DNA of 64,000 bases from Pseudomonas sp. A-RE-19 (lineage in GTDB: Bacteria; Pseudomonadota; Gammaproteobacteria; Pseudomonadales; Pseudomonadaceae). Within the stretch, counting starts at the first letter, position 1; each line of letters starts with the position of its first letter. Positions 44,261 to 54,038 of the stretch are shown here, in pieces. Under the pieces are notes generated by a model. It ran no database searches. It worked only from the letters and a program-made list of their open reading frames with translations, and was not told where the DNA came from. Made by a program: the position numbers and the translations under genes. Location: positions 124,001 to 188,000 of the forward strand of contig NZ_JAHBDQ010000001.1 in NCBI RefSeq assembly GCF_019956555.1, in the 5' to 3' direction.

Positions 44261-44710
44261 TCACGCCGTGGTGCTGACCAGGCTGCCACTGCTGGAATCC
44301 TTGGCCAGTTCCTTGACCAGATTGCCTGTCACTTGCGCGAGCGCAGCGCTGGTATCGGCGATTTGCCCCTGGATCGACATGACAGCAGTGGCTTTGGCCT
44401 CCGGAGTCGGATAACTCGCTGCCTGAGCCGCCGCCAGTTGCTGCTGTTCGCGCAATTGCTGCTGCAGTTCCTGCATGCGCTTGAGCAAAACCTGCACCGC
44501 AATACTTTGATTGCTGCTTTTTCCAGATTTGGTTTCGCCCTGAGTCTGCGTAGCGCCACCGGTTCTGACCTGGTTGTCGCTACCCTCCTCTTCACCCAGC
44601 GCTTGGCCCGAGGCGTCGGACGTCGCTTCACTCAAGGCATTGATGGTCGCCGGGGACTTGCCCGCGATAGTGATTGCGCCTGCATTTGGAAAACCGACAG
44701 TAAACGACAT
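44261..44710 (-). CDS. Conserved hypothetical protein with coiled coil
   Basis: 149 residues. The N-terminal part is low-complexity (Gly/Ser/Thr/Gln-rich); residues 75-100 form a coiled coil (VLLKRMQELQQQLREQQQLAAAQAA), and a helical C-terminus follows (AVMSIQGQIADTSAALAQVTGNLVKELAKD). No signal peptide or membrane helix. Proteins of this kind are common in Pseudomonas without known function. Single gene with no terminator seen. Confidence 0.7.
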   Translation of the reverse strand: MSFTVGFPNAGAITIAGKSPATINALSEATSDASGQALGEEEGSDNQVRTGGATQTQGETKSGKSSNQSIAVQVLLKRMQELQQQLREQQQLAAAQAASYPTPEAKATAVMSIQGQIADTSAALAQVTGNLVKELAKDSSSGSLVSTTA

Positions 44711-46136
<1,426 letters not shown>

Positions 46137-46314
46137 TTCGCCCTCGCCCGACCTTTTCCGGTCGGGCACTGCCGTAACCACTTGCCAGCCTTGGCGAGTG
46201 GTTCACGACCTCTTCCGATAAAAAACTCCAACTGTCCTACACCAAACGGAAAAAACCACTGTCAGAGGATTTTCTTGAATTTTAAGCAGTTGCGAAAATG
46301 CCTACAGTTAAATA

Positions 46315-46330
46315 CTGTATGCACGTACAG
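46315..46330. promoter_or_regulatory. LexA box
   Basis: CTGT-ATGCACGT-ACAG, a perfect CTGT-N8-ACAG match, 19 bases before the GTG start of the DUF1654 gene. An overlapping upstream arm (TACAG-ttaaata-CTGTA) gives a second, degenerate site. Confidence 0.8.
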
Positions 46331-46348
46331 CTCAATAAGGATAATTCC

Positions 46349-46588
46349 GTGGCCACTTCCTCTGCCTCCCCTGACGCCTATGAACGCCTGGGCATGCGCG
46401 TTCAGAAAGTCATCAATTCCCCCACCGCTCAGAAAGCCAAAGCGGCACTGATCTTCCGACTTCCGGACGAACCCGTGGATGAGTGGGAACGCTTGCTCGA
46501 AGAAATCGACGAGAACGATAACGTCACCCTCGCCCATCGCGACGATGGCGGCGTGCAGATTTTCTGGGTTGTGCCGAAGGAAGATTGA
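46349..46588 (+). CDS. DUF1654-family protein, SOS-type control
   Basis: 79 residues from GTG at 46349 (AAGGA upstream), not the in-frame ATG at 46298, which lies before the LexA box. Pattern AYERLGMRVQKVINSPTAQ, then ALIFRLPDEPVDEWERLLEEI ... VQIFWVVPKED, is DUF1654. Function unknown; the LexA box and the nuclease gene four bases downstream tie it to DNA-damage response. Confidence 0.85.
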   Translation: MATSSASPDAYERLGMRVQKVINSPTAQKAKAALIFRLPDEPVDEWERLLEEIDENDNVTLAHRDDGGVQIFWVVPKED

Positions 46589-46592
46589 GTCA

Positions 46593-47282
46593 ATGAGTGT
46601 CCGCTGGTTTGCTTTGCTGTTTTTGCTCATCACCCTCGGGGCCCAGGCTGGCGCCCCACGCACCTTCAACGAAGCGAAGAAAGTCGCGTGGACGTTGTAC
46701 GCCCCGCAATCCACCGAGTTTTATTGCGGCTGCAAATACACCGGCAACCGTGTGAACCTCGCTGCCTGCGGTTATGTACCGCGCAAAAATGCCAAACGCG
46801 CCTCGCGCATCGAGTGGGAACACATTGTCCCGGCCTGGCAGATCGGTCATCAGCGTGAATGCTGGCAACAAGGTGGTCGCAAGAATTGCACGCGGTACGA
46901 TCCGACCTATCAAAAGGCCGAGGCTGACTTGCACAATCTGGTGCCAAGCATCGGCGAGGTGAATGGCGATCGCAGCAACTTCAGTTTCGGCTGGCTACCC
47001 GTGCAATCGGGTCAATACGGCTCGTGCCTGACCCAGGTCGACTTCAAGGCGAAGAAGGTCATGCCTCGCCCGTCCATTCGCGGCATGATCGCCCGGACTT
47101 ACTTTTACATGAGCAAGCAGTACGGCTTGCGCCTTTCCAGACAGGATCGGCAACTGTACGAAGCCTGGAACAAGACTTATCCGGTACAGGCCTGGGAACG
47201 TCAGCGCAACCAGAGCGTGGCGTGCGTAATGGGGCGCGGCAACGAGTTTGTCGGCCCGGTAGACATGAAAGCCTGCGGCTGA
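46593..47282 (+). CDS. endA: Endonuclease I, secreted
   Basis: 229 residues from ATG at 46593, four bases after the DUF1654 stop. Signal peptide (WFALLFLLITLGAQA). The beta-beta-alpha-metal nuclease core has EWEHIVPAWQ with catalytic His and DLHNLVPSIGEVNGDRSN with metal-binding Asn. Eight cysteines suit periplasmic disulfides. Cuts dsDNA; likely co-transcribed under the LexA box. Confidence 0.93.
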   Translation: MSVRWFALLFLLITLGAQAGAPRTFNEAKKVAWTLYAPQSTEFYCGCKYTGNRVNLAACGYVPRKNAKRASRIEWEHIVPAWQIGHQRECWQQGGRKNCTRYDPTYQKAEADLHNLVPSIGEVNGDRSNFSFGWLPVQSGQYGSCLTQVDFKAKKVMPRPSIRGMIARTYFYMSKQYGLRLSRQDRQLYEAWNKTYPVQAWERQRNQSVACVMGRGNEFVGPVDMKACG

Positions 47283-47299
47283 CCAGCCACTGAAACAAC

Positions 47300-47330
47300 A
47301 AAGGCCTGGGGCATTACACCCCAGGCCTTT
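47300..47330. terminator. Terminator after endA
   Basis: AAAGGCCTGGGG-cattaca-CCCCAGGCCTTT, 12-bp perfect stem that itself supplies A/T flanks in both directions. Confidence 0.85.
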
Positions 47331-47488
47331 GTTCGCTTCTAACCGCCGCTTTTGTTGTGGCGCCGGCAACCCATCAAAGTGAGCGATTCCCTCCGCGCAT
47401 TGACCCTCCCGGGAATCGACGCCCCCCCCGAAGAGAAGCGTCCCCGTGGATGCCCTTTACAATGCTCAGCCAAACCTGCGCAGAACGG

Positions 47489-47854
47489 TTACTGAGCCGT
47501 CGGATGCTCGACGACCAGCGATTCGATGTTCATTTTTTTTGCCCTGGCGAGCGCAGCCGTCAAGTCTGCCTGCCTGCCCTCGGCCTCGGCTTTTGAACTG
47601 AACGGCCCGACCAGAATACGAACCTTTCCATTTTCCTTGACGACGTTGGAAACGAAGCTGTGCTCGATCAACCAGCCACTCAGGTCGCTGACCGCCTGGG
47701 GTGTTTCGCCCCGCACCTCGACGTCCCATTGAGGGCCGGTTGTCGCCGCGGGCGCTGAAGCGACTGCCGGTTGCGGCTTTTTAGCGTCAACGCTCTTACT
47801 CTCACCGCACCCGGCCAACGTCAGTACTGCCATTACCAAGGCCATTTTGCGCAC
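47489..47854 (-). CDS. SPOR-domain lipoprotein
   Basis: 121 residues. Lipobox LTLAGC with Cys at about 16, a Pro/Ala-rich linker, and a C-terminal SPOR-like domain (WDVEVRGETPQAVSDLSGWL ... NGKVRILVGPFSSKAEAEGRQADL). SPOR domains bind denuded peptidoglycan at the septum. Not part of an operon. Confidence 0.8.
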   Translation of the reverse strand: MRKMALVMAVLTLAGCGESKSVDAKKPQPAVASAPAATTGPQWDVEVRGETPQAVSDLSGWLIEHSFVSNVVKENGKVRILVGPFSSKAEAEGRQADLTAALARAKKMNIESLVVEHPTAQ

Positions 47855-48102
47855 AACACTTCCCTCTGAATGCTTAAAGCGGCGATTTTAGCATCCATGG
47901 ATCCCTCCCGAGTGCCGCAAAATGGGCTCAAAACAACGAGAATGATGGTTGTCGCCTCTGTATAGTTACGCCTTGGGAATTAATGCAGCATCTGCGCGTC
48001 AGAAAGAGGCACCCAAACTGAGACTTCGCACTAATCTATACCTAATACCGACCTCTGCACTGTCCCAATCAGGTGCCCTACAAAGCAATCAAGGAGAAAA
48101 CC

Positions 48103-48297
48103 ATGCTGATACTCACCCGCAAAGTCGGTGAAAGCATAAACATCGGTGATGACATTACGATCACCATTCTGGGCGTAAGCGGCCAGCAAGTCAGGATTGG
48201 CATCAACGCCCCGAAAGACGTTGCGGTGCATCGCGAAGAAATCTACCAACGCATTCAGGCTGGCCTGACCGCTCCAGACAAGCCGCAAACCCCCTGA
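48103..48297 (+). CDS. rsmE: CsrA/RsmA-family translational regulator RsmE
   Basis: 64 residues starting [20 protein letters not shown], with [31 protein letters not shown] and the C-terminal [10 protein letters not shown], which matches RsmE of P. fluorescens/protegens instead of RsmA. The RNA-binding Leu4 and Arg44 are present. Represses translation by binding ANGGA motifs; the Gac/Rsm system releases it through small RNAs. Its own leader has AAGGAG, a possible autoregulatory site. Confidence 0.93.
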   Translation: MLILTRKVGESINIGDDITITILGVSGQQVRIGINAPKDVAVHREEIYQRIQAGLTAPDKPQTP

Positions 48298-48489
48298 ATC
48301 CTGCCGCAGTCAGTAGCCAGCCCGTTCAGTCTCGAATAATGGCTGGCTAAAGATTCAAGCGCCGCATCGCTCTCCACTAGCCTCTCTTTGAGATGCCATC
48401 GCAACGTGGAGCCGATACTACCGCCCGTCCCGCATTATGACTGTCAGACGTTTCGGATTTGCTGCAAGAAAGCGCTTCCTGCTTCCTGG

Positions 48490-48942
48490 CTAACCGAACG
48501 CGACCCCTCGCGCCATTCCCGTCGCAGCGACGACCATCAGCATCAGAAGCAGCGCTTCGATATGACTGATACGGGCAAACAGCGTTGCGCGCCCGGTATC
48601 GATAGCCGCCCCACGGCCCAGCGCAAGCCGCCATTTGATCAGCGTCGCCATCGGCACGACTTCAAGCAACAGGATGAAGACAAAGAGTGTCATCTTGAGA
48701 TGAAACAGAGGTTGGTGAAGGTAGTAGTCAGTGCCTTTTTCGTACCCGCCAAAGGCTCGCATCCCACCCGTGACCAATAGAATGACGGCAGAGATACCCC
48801 ATAGATTGTCCGCCATCAAAACACTGCGCGCTTCCCCCACCCCAGCAACCAGGCGACGTAAAGCCGTGCCGCGGGTCAATACGGCCCAGAAGCCCAGCGC
48901 AAAGGCCAAGAGATGAATCGCCGCCAGAAACCATTGAGCCAT
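48490..48942 (-). CDS. DUF2214-family membrane protein
   Basis: 150 residues from ATG at 48942 (AAGGAG seven bases upstream). Four transmembrane segments: about residues 4-22, 45-60 (LWGISAVILLVTGGM), 81-100 and 128-148. Conserved ADNLWGISA and HLKMTLFVFILLLEVVPM fit DUF2214, a family of inner-membrane proteins of unknown role. Confidence 0.8.
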   Translation of the reverse strand: MAQWFLAAIHLLAFALGFWAVLTRGTALRRLVAGVGEARSVLMADNLWGISAVILLVTGGMRAFGGYEKGTDYYLHQPLFHLKMTLFVFILLLEVVPMATLIKWRLALGRGAAIDTGRATLFARISHIEALLLMLMVVAATGMARGVAFG

Positions 48943-49036
48943 CGACATACTCCTTATGGATGAAGTTGAATCAGCCCTACAGTAGTAGTCCATCGTGCGC
49001 GATTTGCCCACGCACGTGGCTTAGCCCGCCACTGAC

Positions 49037-49210
49037 ATGAGGTCACTCTGCGTAAGTTTCTATCGGCTGATCTGGCAACGCACCAGCTCGATCACCCTGG
49101 CGACGGTCAAGCAACATCTGTTGCTGGCGGTGATCAGTAGCTTGATTGGGGGTGTCATGGTGCTTTTCGTCAGGGCGACCAATGTGCCGGGCATCTCAAT
49201 AGCCGATTCT
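49037..49210 (+). pseudogene. Possible transporter-permease remnant
   Basis: A short frame reading FYRLIWQRTSSITLATVKQHLLLAVISSLIGGVMVLFVR resembles the N-terminus of osmoprotectant/choline ABC permeases, with one membrane segment, then loses similarity and ends. Probably a decayed fragment; low confidence. Confidence 0.25.
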
Positions 49211-49235
49211 GTTGGCAAACAATGGACGCAAAAAA

Positions 49236-49264
49236 AAGCCGGGCTCCTGATGGATACCCGGCTT
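49236..49264. terminator. Terminator for the glycine-rich protein gene
   Basis: AAGCCGGG-ctcctgatggata-CCCGGCTT with an A-run on the left, i.e. a U-run for the leftward gene. Confidence 0.75.
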
Positions 49265-49279
49265 TGAGAATTCTTGGAC

Positions 49280-50002
49280 TCAATCCGTTCTGTTTGAAAT
49301 CGAAGTACGAGCGTTGCTTAAGCCTTTCGCATTGTGATCGCCAGGCGTAGTGGTCGAAATGGCAGAGGCCTTCGTTATCCCTCGTGTATCCCGGGAATTC
49401 GCGATGCCCGAAGTCACCGAACCATGACCGCTGTCACCGTTTCGATCGCTACCGTAGTGGTTGCCACTGATGCCATGGTCCCGAACAGCCCTGCCTGCAT
49501 GATCGCTGCTCAAACCATCGCCGCGGCCAATCGAAGTGCGAGCGTTGCTTAATCCTTTCGCATTGTGATCGCCAGGCGTAGTGGCCGAAATGGCAGAGGC
49601 CTTCGTTATACCTCGTGTATCCCGGGAGTTCGCGATGCCCGAAGTCACCGAACCATGACCGCTGTCACCGTTTCGATCGCTACCGTAGTGGTTGCCTCTG
49701 ATGCCATGGTCCCGAACAGCCTTGCCAGCGTGATCGCTGCTCAAACCATCGCCTCGGCCATTGCTGACACCACCGGAATGGCCGGAACCACCCTGGCCGC
49801 CGCTGCCGCCATTACCGCCACCGTTTCCGCCACCATTGCCGCCGCCATTGCCGCCACCGTTACCACCACCACCACCACCACCACCACCACCCTTCGCGTA
49901 GGCGGAGCTCATGATGGATAGGTCAGCAGGGAGCAATGGCGCAGCTGCAAGCATCATCACGCATGACATGACCGCAATAAAATTCTTGTTTTTTAATAAC
50001 AT
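49280..50002 (-). CDS. Secreted glycine-rich protein with a duplicated 77-residue module
   Basis: 240 residues from ATG at 50002. Signal peptide to about residue 36 (ending SSAYA). Then a poly-Gly tract and GGN repeats, followed by two nearly identical 77-residue modules starting GRGDGLSSDHAG and ending SNARTSI; they differ at only a few positions. No known domain. Exported, low-complexity and duplicated, it may be a cell-surface or matrix protein. Confidence 0.7.
   Translation of the reverse strand: MLLKNKNFIAVMSCVMMLAAAPLLPADLSIMSSAYAKGGGGGGGGGGNGGGNGGGNGGGNGGGNGGSGGQGGSGHSGGVSNGRGDGLSSDHAGKAVRDHGIRGNHYGSDRNGDSGHGSVTSGIANSRDTRGITKASAISATTPGDHNAKGLSNARTSIGRGDGLSSDHAGRAVRDHGISGNHYGSDRNGDSGHGSVTSGIANSRDTRGITKASAISTTTPGDHNAKGLSNARTSISNRTD
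49301..49762. repeat. Tandem duplication, 231-bp period
   Basis: The segments 49301-49531 and 49532-49762 are direct repeats about 95% identical at base level. They encode the two modules of the glycine-rich protein, so the copy number could change by recombination without breaking the frame. Confidence 0.85.
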
Positions 50003-50179
50003 GATGGGTTTCCATGGGGTTGATATAGCACGGAGTAATTGACCCCTTTGCTCCCCCACAGTTCAAAGAACGACGACCAGCGGGCAGGCAATGTGCTGCT
50101 ACCGAACATGCACACTGCCTCCCGTGATTTTGCTGATGGTTATGCTGCAAAGACGCGATAGGAATTTGTCGCTTTCACA

Positions 50180-50647
50180 TCAATCGAACGCGCCATCAAG
50201 AACCTCATAAATAATCCCGGTGGCGATGGCCACCAGCAACAAATCAGTGCCAGCCTGCTGCCACTCATAGCCATCGTAGTGCGGAAGCCTGCCGAGCAAT
50301 CGGCCGTCGAGTTTTTTGGCGATACCCGGCGGTAGAGGTTTTCCGCGGGCGAGGTTCTTTTGAATGCCAGGCGGCAAGGCAGGCCCGGGACTCCAGTAGT
50401 CACGATAACCGCCAACGATTCCAAGGACGCTACCGTGGTTGATGCTCGGGCCGTGACTCCAATCGTCACCCCCTGAACCTTTCCCCTTGTTTCCATGGCC
50501 GGAGTTGCCATGGTCCTGAACATATTGAGGATTTCCCTTGCCGCCTCCCTGACCCTTACCGTTTCCCGGGTCGGCCAATGCAGTCGCGGAACCGGACACC
50601 AGGGCAAGACAGGTCACAGCGGCAATCAACGAGCGAGATCTAAACAT
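50180..50647 (-). CDS. RcnB/CigR-like periplasmic protein
   Basis: 155 residues from ATG at 50647. Signal peptide (SLIAAVTCLALVSGSATALA), a Gly/Lys/His-rich middle, then LPPGIQKNLARGKPLPPGIAKK and RLPHYDGYEWQQAGTDLLLVAIATGIIYEVL, the pattern of CigR/RcnB-type proteins. Final helix is hydrophobic and may touch the membrane. Role in metal or envelope homeostasis is inferred from family. Separate from the glycine-rich gene by about 180 bases. Confidence 0.8.
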   Translation of the reverse strand: MFRSRSLIAAVTCLALVSGSATALADPGNGKGQGGGKGNPQYVQDHGNSGHGNKGKGSGGDDWSHGPSINHGSVLGIVGGYRDYWSPGPALPPGIQKNLARGKPLPPGIAKKLDGRLLGRLPHYDGYEWQQAGTDLLLVAIATGIIYEVLDGAFD

Positions 50648-50826
50648 ATCCGTTCTCTCAGAAAAGGGATGCATCTTGCAATGTAGACGCTTATGGCTGT
50701 GTTAGTTCGGAAAGTGTGTTCATTGGAGGTGGGCGTTGAAAGGGGCTTTGGGAAGGTTATGCAAATCGCAGTGTCTAGTCCTGAAACAGGTGTAAACCTT
50801 ATTCAGGACGGGACACAGACAACAAA
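50648..50826. other. Gap upstream of the CigR-like gene
   Basis: About 180 bases before the tRNA-Val terminator; no gene seen. It should hold the promoter for the leftward CigR-like gene. Confidence 0.4.
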
Positions 50827-50857
50827 AAAGGGCCCACCTTTCGGTGAGCCCTTCTAG
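50827..50857 (-). terminator. Terminator after tRNA-Val
   Basis: AAGGGCTCACC-gaaa-GGTGGGCCCTT with a T-run on the minus strand, 26 bases beyond the tRNA 3' end. Confidence 0.8.
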
Positions 50858-50882
50858 ACCGCCCAGCAGAGCGGATTTTGTT

Positions 50883-50959
50883 TGGTAGGCGCGATTGGAC
50901 TCGAACCAACGACCCCCACCATGTCAAGGTGGTGCTCTAACCAACTGAGCTACGTGCCT
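50883..50959 (-). tRNA. tRNA-Val (anticodon GAC)
   Basis: 77 bases with encoded CCA. Anticodon stem-loop CCACC-TTGACAT-GGTGG, anticodon GAC. T-loop GGTTCGAGTCC and D-loop AGCTCAGTTGGTTAGAGC are canonical. Confidence 0.95.
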
Positions 50960-51142
50960 GCTGTGAGGCGGCATTCTACGGAATTCCGGAGGGGTGTCAA
51001 CACCTTTTTTTCACCTAACCCTATGAATATGCAAAATATTTAATTTTGCTGTGGCAAAGAAGATTTTCCGGTGGCTGGCGGTCGATTTTTAACTCGGGTA
51101 GGATCGAGGCACTCGTAAAATATATTAAACAGAGGCTGCAGG

Positions 51143-52426
51143 ATGGCGAACACCCCCTACCCGGAATCCTATTACGCCGCATCGGCCAATGCGGCGCCGC
51201 TGCGCCCGGTTTTGCAGGACGATGTAGAAACTGATGTCTGTGTGATTGGCGCCGGTTATACCGGTCTGTCCTCAGCCCTGTTTCTGCTGGAGAACGGTTT
51301 TCGGGTAACGGTCCTGGAAGCGGCCAAGGTGGGTTTTGGCGCGTCAGGGCGCAACGGTGGCCAGATCGTTAACAGCTACAGCCGCGATATCGATGTGATC
51401 GAGCGCAGTGTTGGCCCCAAGCAAGCTCAGCTACTGGGGCAAATGGCATTCGAGGGCGCGCGAATCATTCGGGAGCGGGCGGCCAAATACAACATCCAGT
51501 GCGACCTGAAGGACGGCGGCGTGTTCGCCGCCATCACCGCCAAGCAGATGGGCCATCTGGAATCCCAGAAGCGCCTGTGGGAGCGTTTCGGTCACACGCA
51601 ACTTGAGCTGCTGGATCAGCGACGCATCCGCGAAGTGGTGGCTTGCGATCAATACGTCGGCGGCATGCTGGACATGAGCGGCGGGCATATTCATCCACTC
51701 AACCTTGCCTTGGGCGAGGCAGCAGCCGTGGAGTCGCTGGGCGGCACTATTTACGAGCAGTCGCCAGCGGTGCGCATCGAGCGCGGCGCCAATCCGGTGG
51801 TGCATACACCTCAGGGCAAGGTCAGGGCCAAATTCATTATCGTTGCCGGCAACGCTTACATCGGCAATCTGGTGCCGGAACTGGCAGCCAAGTCGATGCC
51901 CTGCGGGACCCAAGTGATCACCACCGAACCCTTGGGCGATGAATTGGCCAAACGCCTGCTGCCCCAGGACTACTGCGTCGAAGATTGTAACTACCTGCTT
52001 GATTACTACCGCCTGAGCGCGGACAAACGTCTGATTTTCGGCGGCGGCGTGGTGTATGGCGCACGGGATCCGGCGAACATCGAGGCGATCATTCGACCGA
52101 AGATGCTCAAGGCCTTCCCGCAACTCAAGGACGTGAAAATCGATTACGCCTGGACCGGCAATTTCCTGCTGACCCTGTCACGCCTTCCCCAGGTCGGACG
52201 GCTGAGCGATAACATCTACTATTCCCAGGGCTGCAGCGGTCATGGCGTGACATACACACACCTGGCAGGCAAGGTGCTGGCCGAAGCATTGCGCGGTCAG
52301 GCCGAGCGCTTCGACGCGTTTGCCGACCTGCCCCACTACCCCTTCCCCGGCGGACAACTGCTGCGTACACCGTTCGCTGCGCTGGGTGCCTGGTATTACG
52401 GATTACGGGACAAGCTCGGGGTCTGA
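51143..52426 (+). CDS. FAD-dependent amino oxidase, PuuB-like
   Basis: 427 residues, DAO family. FAD-binding GAGYTGLSSALFLLENG at residues 36-52, and FGASGRNGGQI, typical of gamma-glutamylputrescine oxidase-like enzymes; C-terminal YSQGCSGHGVTYTHLAGK is the second FAD contact. Oxidises a secondary or primary amine, probably a polyamine conjugate; the exact substrate is not clear. Stands alone between tRNA genes. Confidence 0.88.
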   Translation: MANTPYPESYYAASANAAPLRPVLQDDVETDVCVIGAGYTGLSSALFLLENGFRVTVLEAAKVGFGASGRNGGQIVNSYSRDIDVIERSVGPKQAQLLGQMAFEGARIIRERAAKYNIQCDLKDGGVFAAITAKQMGHLESQKRLWERFGHTQLELLDQRRIREVVACDQYVGGMLDMSGGHIHPLNLALGEAAAVESLGGTIYEQSPAVRIERGANPVVHTPQGKVRAKFIIVAGNAYIGNLVPELAAKSMPCGTQVITTEPLGDELAKRLLPQDYCVEDCNYLLDYYRLSADKRLIFGGGVVYGARDPANIEAIIRPKMLKAFPQLKDVKIDYAWTGNFLLTLSRLPQVGRLSDNIYYSQGCSGHGVTYTHLAGKVLAEALRGQAERFDAFADLPHYPFPGGQLLRTPFAALGAWYYGLRDKLGV

Positions 52427-52525
52427 CGAGGCCTCCGCCCCACGACGCTGCTAGCAGCTGCTCAGCAACCATTTGTTCAGGGCCAGCGACGCGAAAGGAG
52501 AAAATGCCAAATCGCAGACACAAAA

Positions 52526-52551
52526 AACCCCGGTCTTTCGACCAGGGTCTT
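52526..52551 (-). terminator. Terminator after the tRNA-Asp/Val cluster
   Basis: On the minus strand ACCCTGGTC-gaaa-GACCGGGGT followed by TTTTTTG, about 84 bases beyond the last tRNA of the cluster. Confidence 0.8.
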
Positions 52552-52634
52552 TGCTATCGACTCGAAACAGACACTGGCTTTACCAGCGGCTTGCTTCGTA
52601 GCTCCAAGGCGTTCAGCGGGCCTTGAGGCAGATA

Positions 52635-52711
52635 TGGCGCAGCGGACGGGACTCGAACCCGCGACCCCCGGCGTGACAGGCCGGTATTCTAACCGACTGA
52701 ACTACCGCTGC
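52635..52711 (-). tRNA. tRNA-Asp (anticodon GTC), copy 1
   Basis: 77 bases with encoded CCA. Anticodon stem-loop CCGGC-CTGTCAC-GCCGG, anticodon GTC; acceptor GCAGCGG pairs with CCGCTGC. Identical to the copy 170 bases upstream. Confidence 0.95.
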
Positions 52712-52804
52712 GTATCGCTTTGGACTTTCGCCCAAGTAACTCGTCTGACTGGAAAGCTTCGAGGCTTTTCAATCTCGAGGCAGGCGAACCTGACTCGGAA
52801 AATA

Positions 52805-52881
52805 TGGCGCAGCGGACGGGACTCGAACCCGCGACCCCCGGCGTGACAGGCCGGTATTCTAACCGACTGAACTACCGCTGC
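52805..52881 (-). tRNA. tRNA-Asp (anticodon GTC), copy 2
   Basis: Identical 77-base sequence to copy 1. The 93-base spacer between them differs from the sequence beyond, so only the tRNA itself is duplicated precisely. Likely one transcript with tRNA-Val(TAC) upstream. Confidence 0.95.
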
Positions 52882-52935
52882 GCGTCGGTGGAGGCTTTTA
52901 AAGCTTCCATCTTGCTTTCGCAAGACTCTCGGAAG

Positions 52936-53011
52936 TGGTGGGTGATGACGGGATCGAACCGCCGACATTCTGCTTGTAAGGCAGACGCTCTCCCAGCTGA
53001 GCTAATCACCC
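52936..53011 (-). tRNA. tRNA-Val (anticodon TAC)
   Basis: 76 bases with encoded CCA. Anticodon stem-loop TCTGC-CTTACAA-GCAGA, anticodon TAC. Acceptor GGGTGAT pairs with ATCACCC. Confidence 0.95.
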
Positions 53012-53120
53012 GTTTGCATCTCCGAGGCCGCGAAATTTACGCAGGTACCGAAGCTAAGTCAATACCCTGCTTGAAGTTTTTCTGAAAAAGACAAAATTGT
53101 GTCTTAACAGTCAGACCGCT

Positions 53121-53214
53121 TTCGCGAGCAAGCCCGCTCCCACACTGGATCTGCGACAGACCACTGGTTTGTGATCGACATAAATTCAGTGTGGGGGGCG
53201 GGCTTGCTCACGAA
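53121..53214. repeat. REPIN element 1
   Basis: Two inverted REP arms, TTCGCGAGCAAGCCCGCTCC (53121) and GGGCGGGCTTGCTCACGAA (to 53214), with a 45-base spacer. The GAGCAAGCCCGCTCCCACA core is typical of fluorescent-Pseudomonas REPINs, moved by RAYT transposases. The right arm has small mismatches. Confidence 0.85.
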
Positions 53215-53261
53215 GACGGCGGCACACTTAACATCAATGCTGGCGACAGCGCCACGCCCCG

Positions 53262-54038
53262 TTACTCGCTGTAGATCATCTTCTTGGTCATGCCACCATC
53301 GACCACGAACTCCTGGCCCGTGACGAACCCTGCGTTCCTCGACAGCAACCACGCCACCATCGCCGCCACGTCCTCGACCGTCCCGACCCTGCCCGCCGGA
53401 TGCTGTGCATGATCGGCGTCAGTCAGCGGCTCGGCACGCCGCACCGCCGGGTCCCGCGTGTCGATCCAGCCCGGACTGACCGCATTGACGCGAATCTCCG
53501 GCCCAAGGCTGATGGCCAAGGCGTGAGTCAGGGCCAATAGACCGCCCTTGCTCGCCGCATAAGCCTCTGTATCGGGTTCCGACTGCGCGGCACGGGTCGA
53601 GGCCAGATTAACGATGGCACCGCTGTGAGCGCGCAGGTACGGCGCACAGTGCTTGGCCAGCAGCATCGGCCCGCTGAGGTTCACCGCCAACACCCGGTTC
53701 CAGTAGGCCAGATCGAGGCTTTCCAGGGTGATGTTGTGCGGGTCAGCCACCGCCGCGTTGCACACCAACGCGTCCAGACGCCCGAACTGCCCCAGCACTT
53801 CAGCCACGCCCAGTGTCACCTGAGCTTCATTCGCGACGTCCATGGCGATGAACCAGGCGTTCTCACCCAGCACCTTCGCCACTTTCGAACCGCGCTCTCG
53901 ATCCAGATCGGTCAGCACCACCTGCCAGCCTTCGCTGATCAGCCAGGCCGCAATGCCCAGGCCAATGCCGCGCGCGGCACCGGTGACCAGTGCGACGCGG
54001 CCATGGGTGCCCGTGGTCGGCGTGGACAACTCGATCAC
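53262..54038 (-). CDS. Short-chain dehydrogenase/reductase
   Basis: 258 residues, classical SDR. Cofactor motif [12 protein letters not shown] at residues 19-30, NAAV (NNAG-like), catalytic Ser in NLASTRAAQ and Tyr/Lys in YAASKGG. Asp at the end of the second strand (LTDLDR) favours NAD. Its start overlaps the metZ stop by four bases. Substrate unknown. Confidence 0.9.
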   Translation of the reverse strand: MIELSTPTTGTHGRVALVTGAARGIGLGIAAWLISEGWQVVLTDLDRERGSKVAKVLGENAWFIAMDVANEAQVTLGVAEVLGQFGRLDALVCNAAVADPHNITLESLDLAYWNRVLAVNLSGPMLLAKHCAPYLRAHSGAIVNLASTRAAQSEPDTEAYAASKGGLLALTHALAISLGPEIRVNAVSPGWIDTRDPAVRRAEPLTDADHAQHPAGRVGTVEDVAAMVAWLLSRNAGFVTGQEFVVDGGMTKKMIYSE

